A stretch of DNA of 64,000 nt, taken from assembly GCF_016907365.1 (NCBI RefSeq), contig NZ_JAFBBV010000001.1, forward strand, positions 124,001 to 188,000, in the 5' to 3' direction. Both the position numbers and the translations under genes were made by a program. Source of the DNA: Oerskovia paurometabola (GTDB taxonomy: Bacteria; Actinomycetota; Actinomycetes; Actinomycetales; Cellulomonadaceae). The notes beneath the pieces were generated by a model, which did not search any database, was not told the DNA's origin, and saw nothing but the letters and a program-made list of their open reading frames with translations. Below are positions 25,937-35,533 of this stretch, one piece after another; position 1 is the first letter of the stretch; the number at the start of each line of letters is the position of its first letter.

Positions 25937-27274
25937 GTGGGTGTGATCTCGGAACTCGGTGTCCTGCTTCGGCTGCGCGACTTCAGGAAGCTCTTCGCGG
26001 TCCGGCTGGTCAGCCAGGCGGGCGACGGGATGTTCCAGGTCGGGCTGGCGTCGCTCCTCTTCTTCTCCCCGGAGTCCCAGGGGACGGCGGCCTCGATCGC
26101 CGCGGCGTTCGCGGTGATGCTGGCCCCGTTCACGATCGTGGGTCCGTTCGCGGGGGTCTTCCTGGACCGTTGGAGCCGCCGCCAGGTCCTGGTGTGGGGC
26201 AACGCGGTGCGCGTGGTCCTGACGGCCGCGACCGCGGTGCTCATGCTGACCACGGGGGTGACGCCGTGGATCTACGTGCTGGCGCTCGCGACGCTCTCGG
26301 TCAACCGCTTCCTGCTCGCGGGCCTGTCCGCGGGGCTGCCGCGCGTGGTCGACGGCCCGCTGCTGCTGACGGCCAACTCGCTGACCCCCACGCTGGGCGC
26401 CGCGGCGGCGTTCGTGGGCGGTGGCATCGGCTTCCTGCTGAGCCTGACGTTCGAGCCGGGGCGCCAGAAGGACTCGGTCGCGCTCGTGTGCGCGGCCCTC
26501 GTGTTCGGGGCGGCGTCGTTGCTGGCGCTGCGCATGTCGCGCGGGCTGCTGGGGCCGGACCGGCCCGCGGAGGCGGCGATCACGACGGAGATCGCGAAGG
26601 TCGCGCGCGGCCTCGCGGACGGCGCCCGCTATCTCGTCGCGCGCCGCACGCCGGGCCAGGCCCTCGTGGTCATGGCGACGCACCGGTTCCTGTACGGGGT
26701 CACGTTCATCGCGTCGATCCTCATCTCGCGCAACCTGCTCTCCGACCCGGGCAACACGAACGCGGGCCTGGCGACGTTCGCGACGGTCGTGGGCCTCACG
26801 GGGGTCGGTGGCGCGCTCGCCGTCGTACTGACCCCGACGTTGTCGCGGTACACGGGTCCGCACCTGTGGATCGCGCTCATGCTGGGTCTGGCCGCGATGA
26901 GCCAGCTCCTGCTGGCCACGACGCCGTCGCGCACGGTCGTGTTCGCGGGCGCCCTGCTGCTGGGTCTTGCGGCGCAGGCGACGAAGATCGCGGTGGACAC
27001 GATCGTGCAGCGCGACACGGCCGACGCCTTCCGCGGGAGGGCCTTCGCGTTCTACGACGTCCTGTACAACGCGGCGTTCGTGGGCGCGGCGGCCCTCGCG
27101 GCGTTCACGCTGCCGGACACGGGGTACTCGCGCCCGGTCTTCGTGGTCCTCGCGGTCGCGTACGCGGGGGCTGCGCTGGTCTTCGGCCGCTTCGGGGCGC
27201 GTCACGCGGCGGGGCCCGACGGCGACGCTCCCCTTCCCGAGGCGGCTCCGGACGGACGCCCCGCGGCGGGGTGA
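25937..27274 (+). CDS. MFS transporter (enterobactin-exporter-like group)
   Basis: 445 residues with about 12 predicted helices. The N-terminus reads LRDFRKLFAVRLVSQAGDGM, typical of MFS_3 proteins, followed by GPFAGVFLDRWSRRQVLVWG (motif A). Late helices include VFAGALLLGLAAQATKIAVD. The start chosen is the GTG at 25937. TACCCT at 25925-25930 sits 6 nt before it with no ribosome-binding site, suggesting a leaderless mRNA. The substrate is unknown. A four-copy sequence array lies 130-210 bp upstream. Confidence 0.87.
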   Translation: MGVISELGVLLRLRDFRKLFAVRLVSQAGDGMFQVGLASLLFFSPESQGTAASIAAAFAVMLAPFTIVGPFAGVFLDRWSRRQVLVWGNAVRVVLTAATAVLMLTTGVTPWIYVLALATLSVNRFLLAGLSAGLPRVVDGPLLLTANSLTPTLGAAAAFVGGGIGFLLSLTFEPGRQKDSVALVCAALVFGAASLLALRMSRGLLGPDRPAEAAITTEIAKVARGLADGARYLVARRTPGQALVVMATHRFLYGVTFIASILISRNLLSDPGNTNAGLATFATVVGLTGVGGALAVVLTPTLSRYTGPHLWIALMLGLAAMSQLLLATTPSRTVVFAGALLLGLAAQATKIAVDTIVQRDTADAFRGRAFAFYDVLYNAAFVGAAALAAFTLPDTGYSRPVFVVLAVAYAGAALVFGRFGARHAAGPDGDAPLPEAAPDGRPAAG

Positions 27275-27494
27275 GGTAGCCCACCCGCTCGTCCTCCGCG
27301 CGGCCCCGGTGCCGCGGCGACCCGCCGTCGTGGCGCCGATGAGTCCTGCCCGGAAAAGGAGTCGTCAGGACCGGGGGAATATCCGAGGATGGTTCAGCGT
27401 AGTTCTCGTAGGGCGTACGACATCCGGATGGACGCTCCCCCACCTCGCTGCGCACTTCCCCGTCGCGCGTGCGCACCGACCCCACAGGAGAGCC

Positions 27495-29030
27495 ATGCAG
27501 GTACCGCAGAGCACCGCCCCGTCCTTACCCGTCTCGGAGAAGCTGTCACGGGAGAACTTCCTCGTGATCGCGCTCCTCCTCGTCTCTGCGTCGGTCGTCA
27601 TCCTCAACGAGACGACCATGGGCGTCGCGCTGCCTCACCTCATGGAGGAGATGGACATCACGGCGTCGACCGGCCAGTGGCTGACCACGGCCTTCATGCT
27701 CACGATGGCGGTCGTCATCCCGGCGACGGGCTTCCTGCTCCAGCGTCTCGGGACGCGCGGGGCGTTCCTGCTCGCGATGTCGCTGTTCAGCGCGGGCACG
27801 GCCCTGGCCGCGTTCGCGCCGGGCTTCGGCTGGCTCCTCGGGGCCCGCGTCGTGCAGGCGTCGGGCACGGCGATCATGATGCCGCTGCTCATGACGACGA
27901 TCATGACGCTCGTCCCGCCGTCGGCCCGTGGCCGGATCATGGGCAACGTCGCGATCGTCATGGCCGCGGCGCCGGCCCTCGGCCCCACGCTGTCCGGCCT
28001 GGTCCTGGAGACCCTGTCCTGGCGCTGGATCTTCGGCCTCGTGCTGCCGATCGCCCTCGTCGCCCTCGTGTTCGGCGCGAAGTACGTCAAGGACTCGGCC
28101 GACCGTACGCACACGCGCCTCGACCCGCTGTCGCTGTTCCTCGCCGTCCTGGCGTTCGGCGGCCTGGTCTTCGGGCTGTCCAACCTGGGTGAGGCCGCGC
28201 GCGCCACGCCGGCCGTGCCCGTGTGGATCCCGCTCGTCGTCGGGCCCGTGTTCCTCGTGCTGTTCGTCGCGCGCCAGCTCGTGCTGCAGCGCCGCGACGC
28301 GGCGCTGCTCGACCTGCGCGTGTTCTCCTCGCGCGGATTCACGGTCTCGCTCGGCATCATGTCGGTCGCGATGATCGCGCTGTTCGGCTCGATCATCCTG
28401 CTGCCGCTGTACCTGCAGAGCTCGCTGGGTCTCGACCCGGTCTACACGGGTCTGATGATGCTGCCGGGCGGCCTGATCATGGGTCTGCTGGGCCCGACCG
28501 TCGGCCGCCTGTACGACCGCCTCGGCCCGCGCCCCCTGGTCCTGCCGGGGCTCAGCGCGGTCGCGGTCGCGCTCGCGGCGCTGACCACGGTCGGCGCGAC
28601 GACGTCGCCGTGGTTCGTCCTGGGTGCGCACGTCGTGCTGAGCCTGGGCCTGGCCTTCGTGTTCACGCCGCTGTTCACGGGTGCGCTCTCGGCGCTCAAG
28701 CCGTCGCTGTACTCGCACGGCAGCGCCATGATCGGTACGGTGCAGCAGCTCGCGGGCGCGGCCGGGACGGCCCTGTTCATCGCCGTCATGACGTCGCACG
28801 AGGTCGCCAGGACCGCGGAGGGCGCGAGCCCGCAGGTCGCCCTCGCCGACGGAGTGTCCTCGGCGTTCGTCTGGGGTGCCGTGGTCATGCTCGTCGCGGT
28901 CGCGCTGTCGTTCCTGCTGCGCAGGCCGGCGGTCGTGGAGGCCCCGGCGATCCTGTCCGACGACGTCGCGCCCCTCGCGCAGGACGCTCCCGTCCTCGAG
29001 ACGGCGGGCGAGGCGACCGAGCGCCGCTGA
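27495..29030 (+). CDS. DHA2-family multidrug MFS transporter
   Basis: 511 residues with 14 predicted helices. Family motifs are ILNETTMGVALPHLMEEMDI in helix 1, FLLQRLGTRGAF (motif A) and APALGPTLSGLVLETLSWRW (motif C). The last 40 residues are acidic and cytoplasmic. The ATG at 27495 follows AGGAG by 4 nt. It lies 220 bp after the preceding MFS gene and probably has its own promoter; that gap holds TCGTA-GGGCG-TACGA at 27406-27420 and CATCCGGATG at 27421-27430, either of which could be a repressor site. Confidence 0.9.
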   Translation: MQVPQSTAPSLPVSEKLSRENFLVIALLLVSASVVILNETTMGVALPHLMEEMDITASTGQWLTTAFMLTMAVVIPATGFLLQRLGTRGAFLLAMSLFSAGTALAAFAPGFGWLLGARVVQASGTAIMMPLLMTTIMTLVPPSARGRIMGNVAIVMAAAPALGPTLSGLVLETLSWRWIFGLVLPIALVALVFGAKYVKDSADRTHTRLDPLSLFLAVLAFGGLVFGLSNLGEAARATPAVPVWIPLVVGPVFLVLFVARQLVLQRRDAALLDLRVFSSRGFTVSLGIMSVAMIALFGSIILLPLYLQSSLGLDPVYTGLMMLPGGLIMGLLGPTVGRLYDRLGPRPLVLPGLSAVAVALAALTTVGATTSPWFVLGAHVVLSLGLAFVFTPLFTGALSALKPSLYSHGSAMIGTVQQLAGAAGTALFIAVMTSHEVARTAEGASPQVALADGVSSAFVWGAVVMLVAVALSFLLRRPAVVEAPAILSDDVAPLAQDAPVLETAGEATERR

Positions 29031-29061
29031 CGGATCGACCGGTCCCGCAGGGGACCACGCA

Positions 29062-29094
29062 CGAAGGGCGGGCGCCGTCGGTGCCCGCCCTTCG
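29062..29094. terminator. shared terminator of MFS and CCA-transferase genes
   Basis: A perfect 12-bp stem (CGAAGGGCGGGC and complement) with a 9-nt loop, between convergent genes. Confidence 0.8.
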
Positions 29095-29110
29095 GCGTCT
29101 CGGCGTCACG

Positions 29111-30658
29111 TCACGCCTCGCGTGCGGCCCACCAGGTCAGCAGCTCCTCGCGGGCGGCGTCCTCACCGAGCGGCCCGCGGTCGAGACGCAGCTCCAGCAG
29201 GAACTTGTAGGCCTGTCCCACCTCCGGCCCCGGCGCGATGCCCAGGGTCGCCATGATCTGCTGCCCGTCGAGGTCCGGCCGGATCGAGGCCAGCTCCTCC
29301 TCCCCGCGCAGCCGCTCGATGCGCTGCTCGAGGTCCGTGTACGCGTCGGACAGGCGCTGGGCCTTGCGCTTGTTGCGGGTGGTCGAGTCCGCCCGCGTCA
29401 GGCGGTGCAGTCGCTCCAGGAGCGGTCCCGCGTCGGTCACGTAGCGGCGCACGGCGGAGTCGGTCCACTCCCCCTCCCCGTACCCGTGGAAGCGCAGGTG
29501 CAGCTCCACGAGCCGCGACACCTGCTTGACCGTTTCCTTGTCGAAGCGCAGCGCCTTGAGCCGCTTCGCCGTGAGCTTGGCGCCCACGACCTCGTGGTGG
29601 TGGAAGCTGACACCGCCGCCCGGCTCGAACCGCCGCGTGTCCGGCTTGCCGATGTCGTGCAGGAGAGACGCGAGACGCAGGACGAGGTCCGGACCCGGCA
29701 CCGCGCCGTCGGGCCCGGTCTCCTGGGCGATCGCCTGCTCGAGCACGGTCAGCGAGTGCTGGTAGACGTCCTTGTGCCGGTGGTGCTCGTCGATCTCGAG
29801 ACGCAGGGCAGGGAGCTCGGGCAGGACGTGGTCCGCCAGGCCGGTCTCGACGAGGACCTCGAGCCCCTTGCGCGGGTCGTCGGACAGGAGCAGCTTGGTC
29901 AGCTCGTCCCGCACCCGCTCGGCCGAGACGATCTCGATGCGCGACGCCATGTCGACGATCGCGGCACGCGTCGCAGGCTCGACCTCGAAGCCCAGCTGGG
30001 CCGCGAACCGCGCGGCCCGCATCATGCGCAGCGGGTCGTCGTCGAACGAGCGCTCCGGTGCGATCGGGGTGCGCAGGACGCCCGTCGCGAGGTCGGCGAG
30101 CCCGTCGTGCGGGTCGACGAACAGCATCTCCGGGACGCGCACCGCCATGGCGTTGACCGTGAAGTCGCGCCGCGACAGGTCGCCGACCAGGGTGTCGCCA
30201 AACGCGACGAGCGGCTTGCGCGACGCCGGGTCGTACTCGTCGGTCCGGTACGTGGTGACCTCGACGACCAGCTCGTCCACACCGCGCGGGGCACCCTTGG
30301 GCGCGAAGCGCTTGGCACCGATCGTGCCGAACTCCTTGCCGATGTCCCAGTGCGCGTCGCCCCAGGCCGCGAGCAGGGCCTGGGTCTGGTCCGGGTCGGC
30401 CGACGTGGCGAAGTCGAGGTCGTTGCTCGCGCGCCCCAGGAAGGCGTCACGGACCGGGCCGCCGACGAGCGCCAGCTCGTGGCCGGCCGCGCGGAACATC
30501 TCGCCCAGCTCGATCGCCGCGGGCGCCATCTCCGTCAGCACCGCCAGCGCACGCCGCAGGAGCTCGAGCTGTTCGGGCGTCGTCGGCACCCCGCGAGACC
30601 CCTCGACGGGCGGCGCGGCAGGCTCGGGGGCGGGAGAGTTCTGGGAAGGAGTCGGCAC
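29111..30658 (-). CDS. cca: CCA tRNA nucleotidyltransferase with HD domain
   Basis: About 515 residues. Adds or repairs the CCA end of tRNAs. The nucleotidyltransferase head has LVGGPVRDAFLGR and the catalytic NDLDFATSA. The RNA-binding middle has RSFDDDPLRMMRAARFA. The HD domain has LASLLHDIGKPDTRR and suggests an additional phosphohydrolase function, as in E. coli Cca. The start is uncertain: GTG at 30658 is used, and TTG at 30667 is also possible; neither has a strong ribosome-binding site. Neither tRNA gene in this window encodes CCA, so the enzyme should be essential. Divergent from the Nudix gene. Confidence 0.93.
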   Translation of the reverse strand: MPTPSQNSPAPEPAAPPVEGSRGVPTTPEQLELLRRALAVLTEMAPAAIELGEMFRAAGHELALVGGPVRDAFLGRASNDLDFATSADPDQTQALLAAWGDAHWDIGKEFGTIGAKRFAPKGAPRGVDELVVEVTTYRTDEYDPASRKPLVAFGDTLVGDLSRRDFTVNAMAVRVPEMLFVDPHDGLADLATGVLRTPIAPERSFDDDPLRMMRAARFAAQLGFEVEPATRAAIVDMASRIEIVSAERVRDELTKLLLSDDPRKGLEVLVETGLADHVLPELPALRLEIDEHHRHKDVYQHSLTVLEQAIAQETGPDGAVPGPDLVLRLASLLHDIGKPDTRRFEPGGGVSFHHHEVVGAKLTAKRLKALRFDKETVKQVSRLVELHLRFHGYGEGEWTDSAVRRYVTDAGPLLERLHRLTRADSTTRNKRKAQRLSDAYTDLEQRIERLRGEEELASIRPDLDGQQIMATLGIAPGPEVGQAYKFLLELRLDRGPLGEDAAREELLTWWAAREA

Positions 30659-30712
30659 GACATCCAAGCGTGCCAGATCAAGCGCGGACTCCACACTCGG
30701 TAATGTTGGGTC

Positions 30713-31372
30713 ATGTCCACCCCAGCGCACTCTCCGGACCATCGCGGTGTACCAGCGCCGCCCGGTGGTCACGCGCTGCGGAGAGACCCGGAGACCCACC
30801 GGGGTCCCGCCCCGTCCGCCAGCCCACCCGCTCCGCTGCCCGTCGTCGAGGAGATCTCCGCAGGTGGGCTGGTCGTCGACACGTTCGAGGGCCTGTTCCG
30901 GGCCGCGGTCATCGCGCGGCGCAACCGCGGCGGTCGGCTCGAGTGGTGCCTGCCGAAGGGCCACCTCGAGGGCGCGGAGACGCCCGAGGAGGCCGCCGTC
31001 CGGGAGATCGCCGAGGAGACGGGGATCACGGGGGCCGTCCAGACCCCGCTCGGGATCATCGACTACTGGTTCACCGGTGAGGACCGTCGGGTGCACAAGG
31101 TCGTCCACCACTTCCTGCTGCGGGCGACCGGCGGGCACCTCACGGTCGAGGGCGACCCCGACGGCGAGGCCGAGGACGTCGCCTGGGTCCCGTTCGAGGA
31201 CCTGCCCGACCGCCTGTCCTATCCCAACGAGCGCCGCCTCGCCGCGGTTGCGCACGACGTCCTGCGAGGGCGACGCACGAGCGCCCACTTCCGGGGTACC
31301 GTGACTCGCACCGTCGTCCGTACCAGCCGGCCGGCACCCGACGACCCACGGAACCCGACCGACCACCCATGA
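30713..31372 (+). CDS. Nudix hydrolase
   Basis: 219 residues with a disordered Pro-rich N-terminus of about 40. The full Nudix box is present: G-H-L-E-G-A-E then a helix ending REIAEETGI (about 84-106). Probably an 8-oxo-dGTP or other nucleotide-pyrophosphate hydrolase; it occupies the mutT4 position in M. tuberculosis. TAATGT at 30701-30706 lies 6 nt before the ATG, with no ribosome-binding site, so the mRNA is probably leaderless. Its stop overlaps the next start (ATGA). Confidence 0.92.
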   Translation: MSTPAHSPDHRGVPAPPGGHALRRDPETHRGPAPSASPPAPLPVVEEISAGGLVVDTFEGLFRAAVIARRNRGGRLEWCLPKGHLEGAETPEEAAVREIAEETGITGAVQTPLGIIDYWFTGEDRRVHKVVHHFLLRATGGHLTVEGDPDGEAEDVAWVPFEDLPDRLSYPNERRLAAVAHDVLRGRRTSAHFRGTVTRTVVRTSRPAPDDPRNPTDHP

Positions 31373-33681
31373 GCTTTCACTTCTCCGGTGGCGCGCCCCG
31401 CGCCTCGACGCACGGTCCGGCAGCGAACGGCCCCCGCCGGACCGACGGCCGCACCGCCCTCGGCACGACGCCACCCGCCCCGAGCCGACGGTCGGCCCGC
31501 TCTCACGTGCGAGCCTTCCTCGCGCCGTTGCTCGCCCTAGGGCTCGCCGTGCTGCCCTCGGCCGCCCTCGCGGCAACGCCTGCCGAGGTCGTGACGGGGG
31601 CCCGGGCCACGTCGGTCGAGGCGAGCACCCTCGCCACCGACACGGACCCCACGGCGGCCCCGGTCGACGAGGCAGACGAGGGAACGGTCACGACGACGCT
31701 CGTGTCGATGTCGCCGACCACGGTGCAGCCCGGCGACACCCTCACGATCGTCGTGCGGATCCACAACGGCACCGAGGACGGGCTCAAGGCTCCCCGTGCC
31801 ACGCTCGGCGTCAGCTGGCGGCCCGTCGGCACCCGGTCCGCCCTCGAGGCCTGGGCCGACGCCCCCGTCTCCCAGCAGCCGGCCGGACGCATGACCACCG
31901 AGGACGTCGACCCGCTCGCACCGGGCGAGGACGCCACGGTCACGTTCGAGGTGGCCGCCGACGACCTCAACCTGGAGCCGGGCTCGACGTGGGGGCCTCG
32001 GCCCCTCTCCGTCATGGTCGAGGACGGCGGCGAGCGGCTCGACGTCCTGCGCACCTTCTTCCTCTGGGGCGACTCGCAGGCACCCGTCCCGGTCCGGGTC
32101 AGCATGATCGCCCCGGTCACCGGCCCCGCTCTCTCCCTGACGAGCACGACCGGGACCGCCACGTCGAGCGTCGACGTCCGCGCCGTGGACGAGGCTCTGG
32201 GAGCCGACCGACGGCTGGGCAGGCTCCTGTCCGCCACGGCCCAGGTCCCCGAGATCGCGTGGGCGCTCGACCCCTCGCTCCTGGCGGCCGCCGAGACGTC
32301 GCCGGACACCGACTCGCAGGCATGGGCTGCGGCGGTGCGCGACGGTGCCGCCAGCCGCACGGTCTTCGGCCTGCGACCCTACGACCCGGACCCCGCCGCC
32401 TATGCGCGGGTCGGCGCGCTCCTGCCCGCCACCACGACCCCGCTGCCGGGGGGCGCGACTCCTGATACCGCGTGGCGGACCGACCTCGTCTACCCGGCCG
32501 ACGACGTCCCCGACGTACAGACGGTCCGCACGGCGGTCCAGTCCGGGTCCCCCCTGGTGGTCGTCCGGGGCGACGGGCTCGCCCCCGAGAGCTCGGTGAA
32601 CTACACCCCGAACGGCCTGGCCACCGTCCCGACCGACGCAGGCCCCGCGACCGCGCTGGTCGCCGACGCCGCCCTCACCCAGGACGTCGAGGACGCGACC
32701 CGTGCCGGGCGCGACGCCGACGACCCGTCCACGGCCGACGCGACACAACGGCTCCTCGCCGACCTGGCGGTGGCAGCCTCCGAGCGACCGACCGAGGCTC
32801 GACACGTGCTCGTCGCCCTCCCGCGCTCGTGGGACCCGGACCCTCACGCCCTCACGTCCGTCCTCGATGCCCTGGCAGAGGCGACCTGGGTCGACGTCGC
32901 CCCGGTCGACGACCTCCTCGGCTCGGCGGTCCCAGACGTCGCGCGCTCCCCGCTGCCCGAGTCCTCGGTGAGCGAGGGAACGCTGCCGGTCTCCCAGATG
33001 AACGAGCTCCAGCGCGCCCGGACCCAGACGGCGGACTTCGCCACGATCACCGCCGATCCCGCGGCCATCGCCCAGGAAGCGGAGCCCGCCCTCGTCGTAC
33101 CCACCGCGGTCGCCTACCGGTCGCTTCCCGACGACCGGACCGTCGCGGTGGACACCGCGGTGAAGGATGCGGCACTGATCCGGTCCGCCGTGTCGATCGT
33201 CCCCCGCGAGCTGGACGTCACCCTGATCAACACGTCGGGCAAGATCCCCGTCTGGGTGCGCAACACGCTCGACCAGCCGGTCACGATCCAGGTGGCGCTC
33301 CGTCCCGACAGCGGTCTCCTGAAGGTCGTCTCCTTCCCGGTCGGGCCCGTCCCGGCAGGCGCCGAGGTCGCCTTCAAGGTTCCCGTCCAGGCCATCGGCA
33401 GCGGTGACGTCGAGGTCGAGGTCGAGCTTCTCGCGGTTCCTTCCGGCGCCGTCGTCTCGCCCTCCTCGGCGTTCGTCGTCCAGGTGCGCGCCGAGTGGGA
33501 GAACACGGGGACCGCGATCTTCGCCGGGCTCGTCGCGCTCCTCATGATCGGCGGCATCTGGCGCACCATCCGACGCGGCCGGTCGCCGCGCCGCGTCGCC
33601 GAGATGACGCCCGCGGCGGGTGTGCCGGGAGCCCACGGGGCGGCGGCGCCGTCGGGCCGCTCGACAGGGCACGACGAGTGA
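31369..33681 (+). CDS. DUF6049 membrane-anchored extracellular protein
   Basis: 770 residues, conserved upstream of murJ in actinobacteria (the Rv3909 position). A long basic N-terminus leads to a signal segment at about 46-68 (FLAPLLALGLAVLPSAALA). The extracellular part includes an Ig-like stretch (VSMSPTTVQPGDTLTIVVRI) near residue 105 and another near 620-700. One C-terminal helix (FAGLVALLMIGGIW) is followed by a short basic tail. The stop overlaps the murJ start (GTGA). Function is unknown; the position suggests a link to cell-wall synthesis. Confidence 0.85.
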   Translation: MSFHFSGGAPRASTHGPAANGPRRTDGRTALGTTPPAPSRRSARSHVRAFLAPLLALGLAVLPSAALAATPAEVVTGARATSVEASTLATDTDPTAAPVDEADEGTVTTTLVSMSPTTVQPGDTLTIVVRIHNGTEDGLKAPRATLGVSWRPVGTRSALEAWADAPVSQQPAGRMTTEDVDPLAPGEDATVTFEVAADDLNLEPGSTWGPRPLSVMVEDGGERLDVLRTFFLWGDSQAPVPVRVSMIAPVTGPALSLTSTTGTATSSVDVRAVDEALGADRRLGRLLSATAQVPEIAWALDPSLLAAAETSPDTDSQAWAAAVRDGAASRTVFGLRPYDPDPAAYARVGALLPATTTPLPGGATPDTAWRTDLVYPADDVPDVQTVRTAVQSGSPLVVVRGDGLAPESSVNYTPNGLATVPTDAGPATALVADAALTQDVEDATRAGRDADDPSTADATQRLLADLAVAASERPTEARHVLVALPRSWDPDPHALTSVLDALAEATWVDVAPVDDLLGSAVPDVARSPLPESSVSEGTLPVSQMNELQRARTQTADFATITADPAAIAQEAEPALVVPTAVAYRSLPDDRTVAVDTAVKDAALIRSAVSIVPRELDVTLINTSGKIPVWVRNTLDQPVTIQVALRPDSGLLKVVSFPVGPVPAGAEVAFKVPVQAIGSGDVEVEVELLAVPSGAVVSPSSAFVVQVRAEWENTGTAIFAGLVALLMIGGIWRTIRRGRSPRRVAEMTPAAGVPGAHGAAAPSGRSTGHDE

Positions 33682-35519
33682 AGCACCTCCGACCTACCGG
33701 GACCACGCGGGCAGGACGCCCCCGTCCCGACGCCGCCATGGCCCCCGTCGAACCCGCTGACGAGACCGAGACGCCGACCGGCGAGCCCGCCGTGGCCACC
33801 ACCCCGAAGAGCAGCCTCGGCCGCAGCTCGGCGCTCATGGCCTCGGGCACCGCGGTCTCCCGCGTCCTCGGACTCGTTCGCAACGTCCTCCTCGTCACCG
33901 CGATCGGCACCACCGGCCTCGCGGCCGACGCGTTCGACGTCGCCAACAAGATCCCCAACGTCCTGTTCGCGATCCTCGCGGGAGGCGTGCTCAACGCCGT
34001 CCTCGTCCCGCAGATCGTCCGTGCCTACCGTTCCAAGAACCCCCAGGAGCGTCTCGACAAGCTCCTGACCCTGTCCGGGGTGCTGCTCCTCGGGCTCAGC
34101 CTGATCCTCACCGCGGGTGCCGCGGTGATCGTGACCCTCTACACCGACGGCTGGGGCTCCGCGCAGTTCTCGCTCGCCGTCGCGTTCGCGTTCTGGTGCA
34201 CCCCGCAGCTCTTCTTCTACGGTCTGTACACGCTCCTCGGGCAGGTCCTCAACGCGCGTGGCCAGTTCGGCCCGTTCATGTGGGCCCCCGTCGTCAACAA
34301 CATCGTCTCGATCGTCGGGTTCGGTGCCTTCATCGCGATCTACGGGCCGTACGCCACGGGCGCGGCCGACGACCTCGGCACCTGGGACGGCACCAAGATC
34401 GCCGTCCTCGCCGGGACCGCGACCCTCGGGGTCGCGTCGCAGGCCCTCATCCTCCTCGTGCCCCTGTGGCGCGCGGGGTTCCGCTGGCACTTCCGGCTCG
34501 GGATGCGCGGCATCGGGCTGCGCTCCGCCGGACAGGTCGCGATCTGGACGTTCGGCGCGGTCATGCTCGAGCAGATCGGCGTCCTGTTCACGACCCAGTT
34601 CGCCTCGAGCGCACCTGCGGCCGCGCTGCGCGAGACCTTCGGTGCCTACGACGGCGACCCCCTGACGAACGGCGTCGTGACCGGCGTGGTCACGGGCGCC
34701 CCCGAGGCCTTCGCCGTCGCGGGCAACGCCGCCTACACGCAGGCGCTCATGATCTACCTGTTGCCGCACTCGCTCGTGACGGTCTCGATCGCGACGGCCC
34801 TGTTCACCGGGATGAGCGCCGCCGCGGGCGCGGGCGACTTCGCACGGGTGCGGCACGACCTCTCGCGCGGGGTGCGGACCGTGGGTGTGTTCACGGTGTT
34901 CGCCACGGCCGTCTTCGCGATCCTCGCCCTGCCGATCACCAAGCTCCTGCTCATCAACGTCACGCCGTCGAGCGCCGTGGCGGTCAGTCAGATCCTCGTC
35001 GCCATGGCCTTCGGCCTCGTGCCGCTGGGTGGGATGGTCCTCATGAAGTGGGTGTACTACGCCTACGAGGACGGCAAGACGGTCTTCTGGATCCAGGTGC
35101 CGGCGACGATCGCGCTCGTCGGGGTCGCCTGGCTCGCGACCCGCACGCTCGACCCCGTGTGGTGGGTCGTCGGGGTCGGGGCGGCGATGTCGCTGTCCAA
35201 CGTCGTCGCCGTCCTGCTGCGGACCGCGGGACTTCGACGCAAGCTCCATGGTCTCGACGCCTTCCGGATCGTGCGGATGCACGTCAAGACCGCCCTCGCG
35301 GCCGGGGTCAGCGCCGGGATCGGCTGGGGGGTCCTCCAGCTCTTCGGAGACCTCTACGGACTCTCGTGGCTGCGGGCTGCTGTGGTCACTACAGTCGTCG
35401 GGATCGTCATGACCGCCGTGTACATCGGCGGCCTCAAGGTCATGCGGGTCCGCGAGCTCGATCAGCTCGCCGACCCGTTGCTCCGCAAGCTCGGGCGGCG
35501 ACGCCCGACCACGAGTTAG
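33678..35519 (+). CDS. murJ: lipid II flippase MurJ (MviN)
   Basis: 613 residues with about 14 predicted helices. Moves lipid II across the membrane. The conserved N-terminal segment is SALMASGTAVSRVLGLVRNV, followed by AADAFDVANKIPNVLFAIL and GVLNAVLVPQIV. The GTG at 33678 overlaps the previous stop as GTGA; an ATG at 33738 is another possible start. Unlike the M. tuberculosis protein, no kinase-like domain is fused at the C-terminus: that part is encoded by the next gene, 14 bp downstream. Confidence 0.94.
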   Translation: MKHLRPTGTTRAGRPRPDAAMAPVEPADETETPTGEPAVATTPKSSLGRSSALMASGTAVSRVLGLVRNVLLVTAIGTTGLAADAFDVANKIPNVLFAILAGGVLNAVLVPQIVRAYRSKNPQERLDKLLTLSGVLLLGLSLILTAGAAVIVTLYTDGWGSAQFSLAVAFAFWCTPQLFFYGLYTLLGQVLNARGQFGPFMWAPVVNNIVSIVGFGAFIAIYGPYATGAADDLGTWDGTKIAVLAGTATLGVASQALILLVPLWRAGFRWHFRLGMRGIGLRSAGQVAIWTFGAVMLEQIGVLFTTQFASSAPAAALRETFGAYDGDPLTNGVVTGVVTGAPEAFAVAGNAAYTQALMIYLLPHSLVTVSIATALFTGMSAAAGAGDFARVRHDLSRGVRTVGVFTVFATAVFAILALPITKLLLINVTPSSAVAVSQILVAMAFGLVPLGGMVLMKWVYYAYEDGKTVFWIQVPATIALVGVAWLATRTLDPVWWVVGVGAAMSLSNVVAVLLRTAGLRRKLHGLDAFRIVRMHVKTALAAGVSAGIGWGVLQLFGDLYGLSWLRAAVVTTVVGIVMTAVYIGGLKVMRVRELDQLADPLLRKLGRRRPTTS

Positions 35520-35533
35520 AGGACGCCCGTACC

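Noticed and set aside
25426..26253. Leftward frame that reads the 54-bp repeats as 18-residue repeats ([18 protein letters not shown] type)
   Set aside because: The repeats are DNA elements next to a terminator; the frame runs antisense through the MFS gene and has no start signal. The apparent protein repeat follows from 54 being divisible by three.
27406..27430. Small inverted repeats upstream of the DHA2 gene as a firm operator
   Set aside because: Arms are only 5 bp each; such short dyads are frequent in high-GC DNA. Mentioned only in the gene entry.
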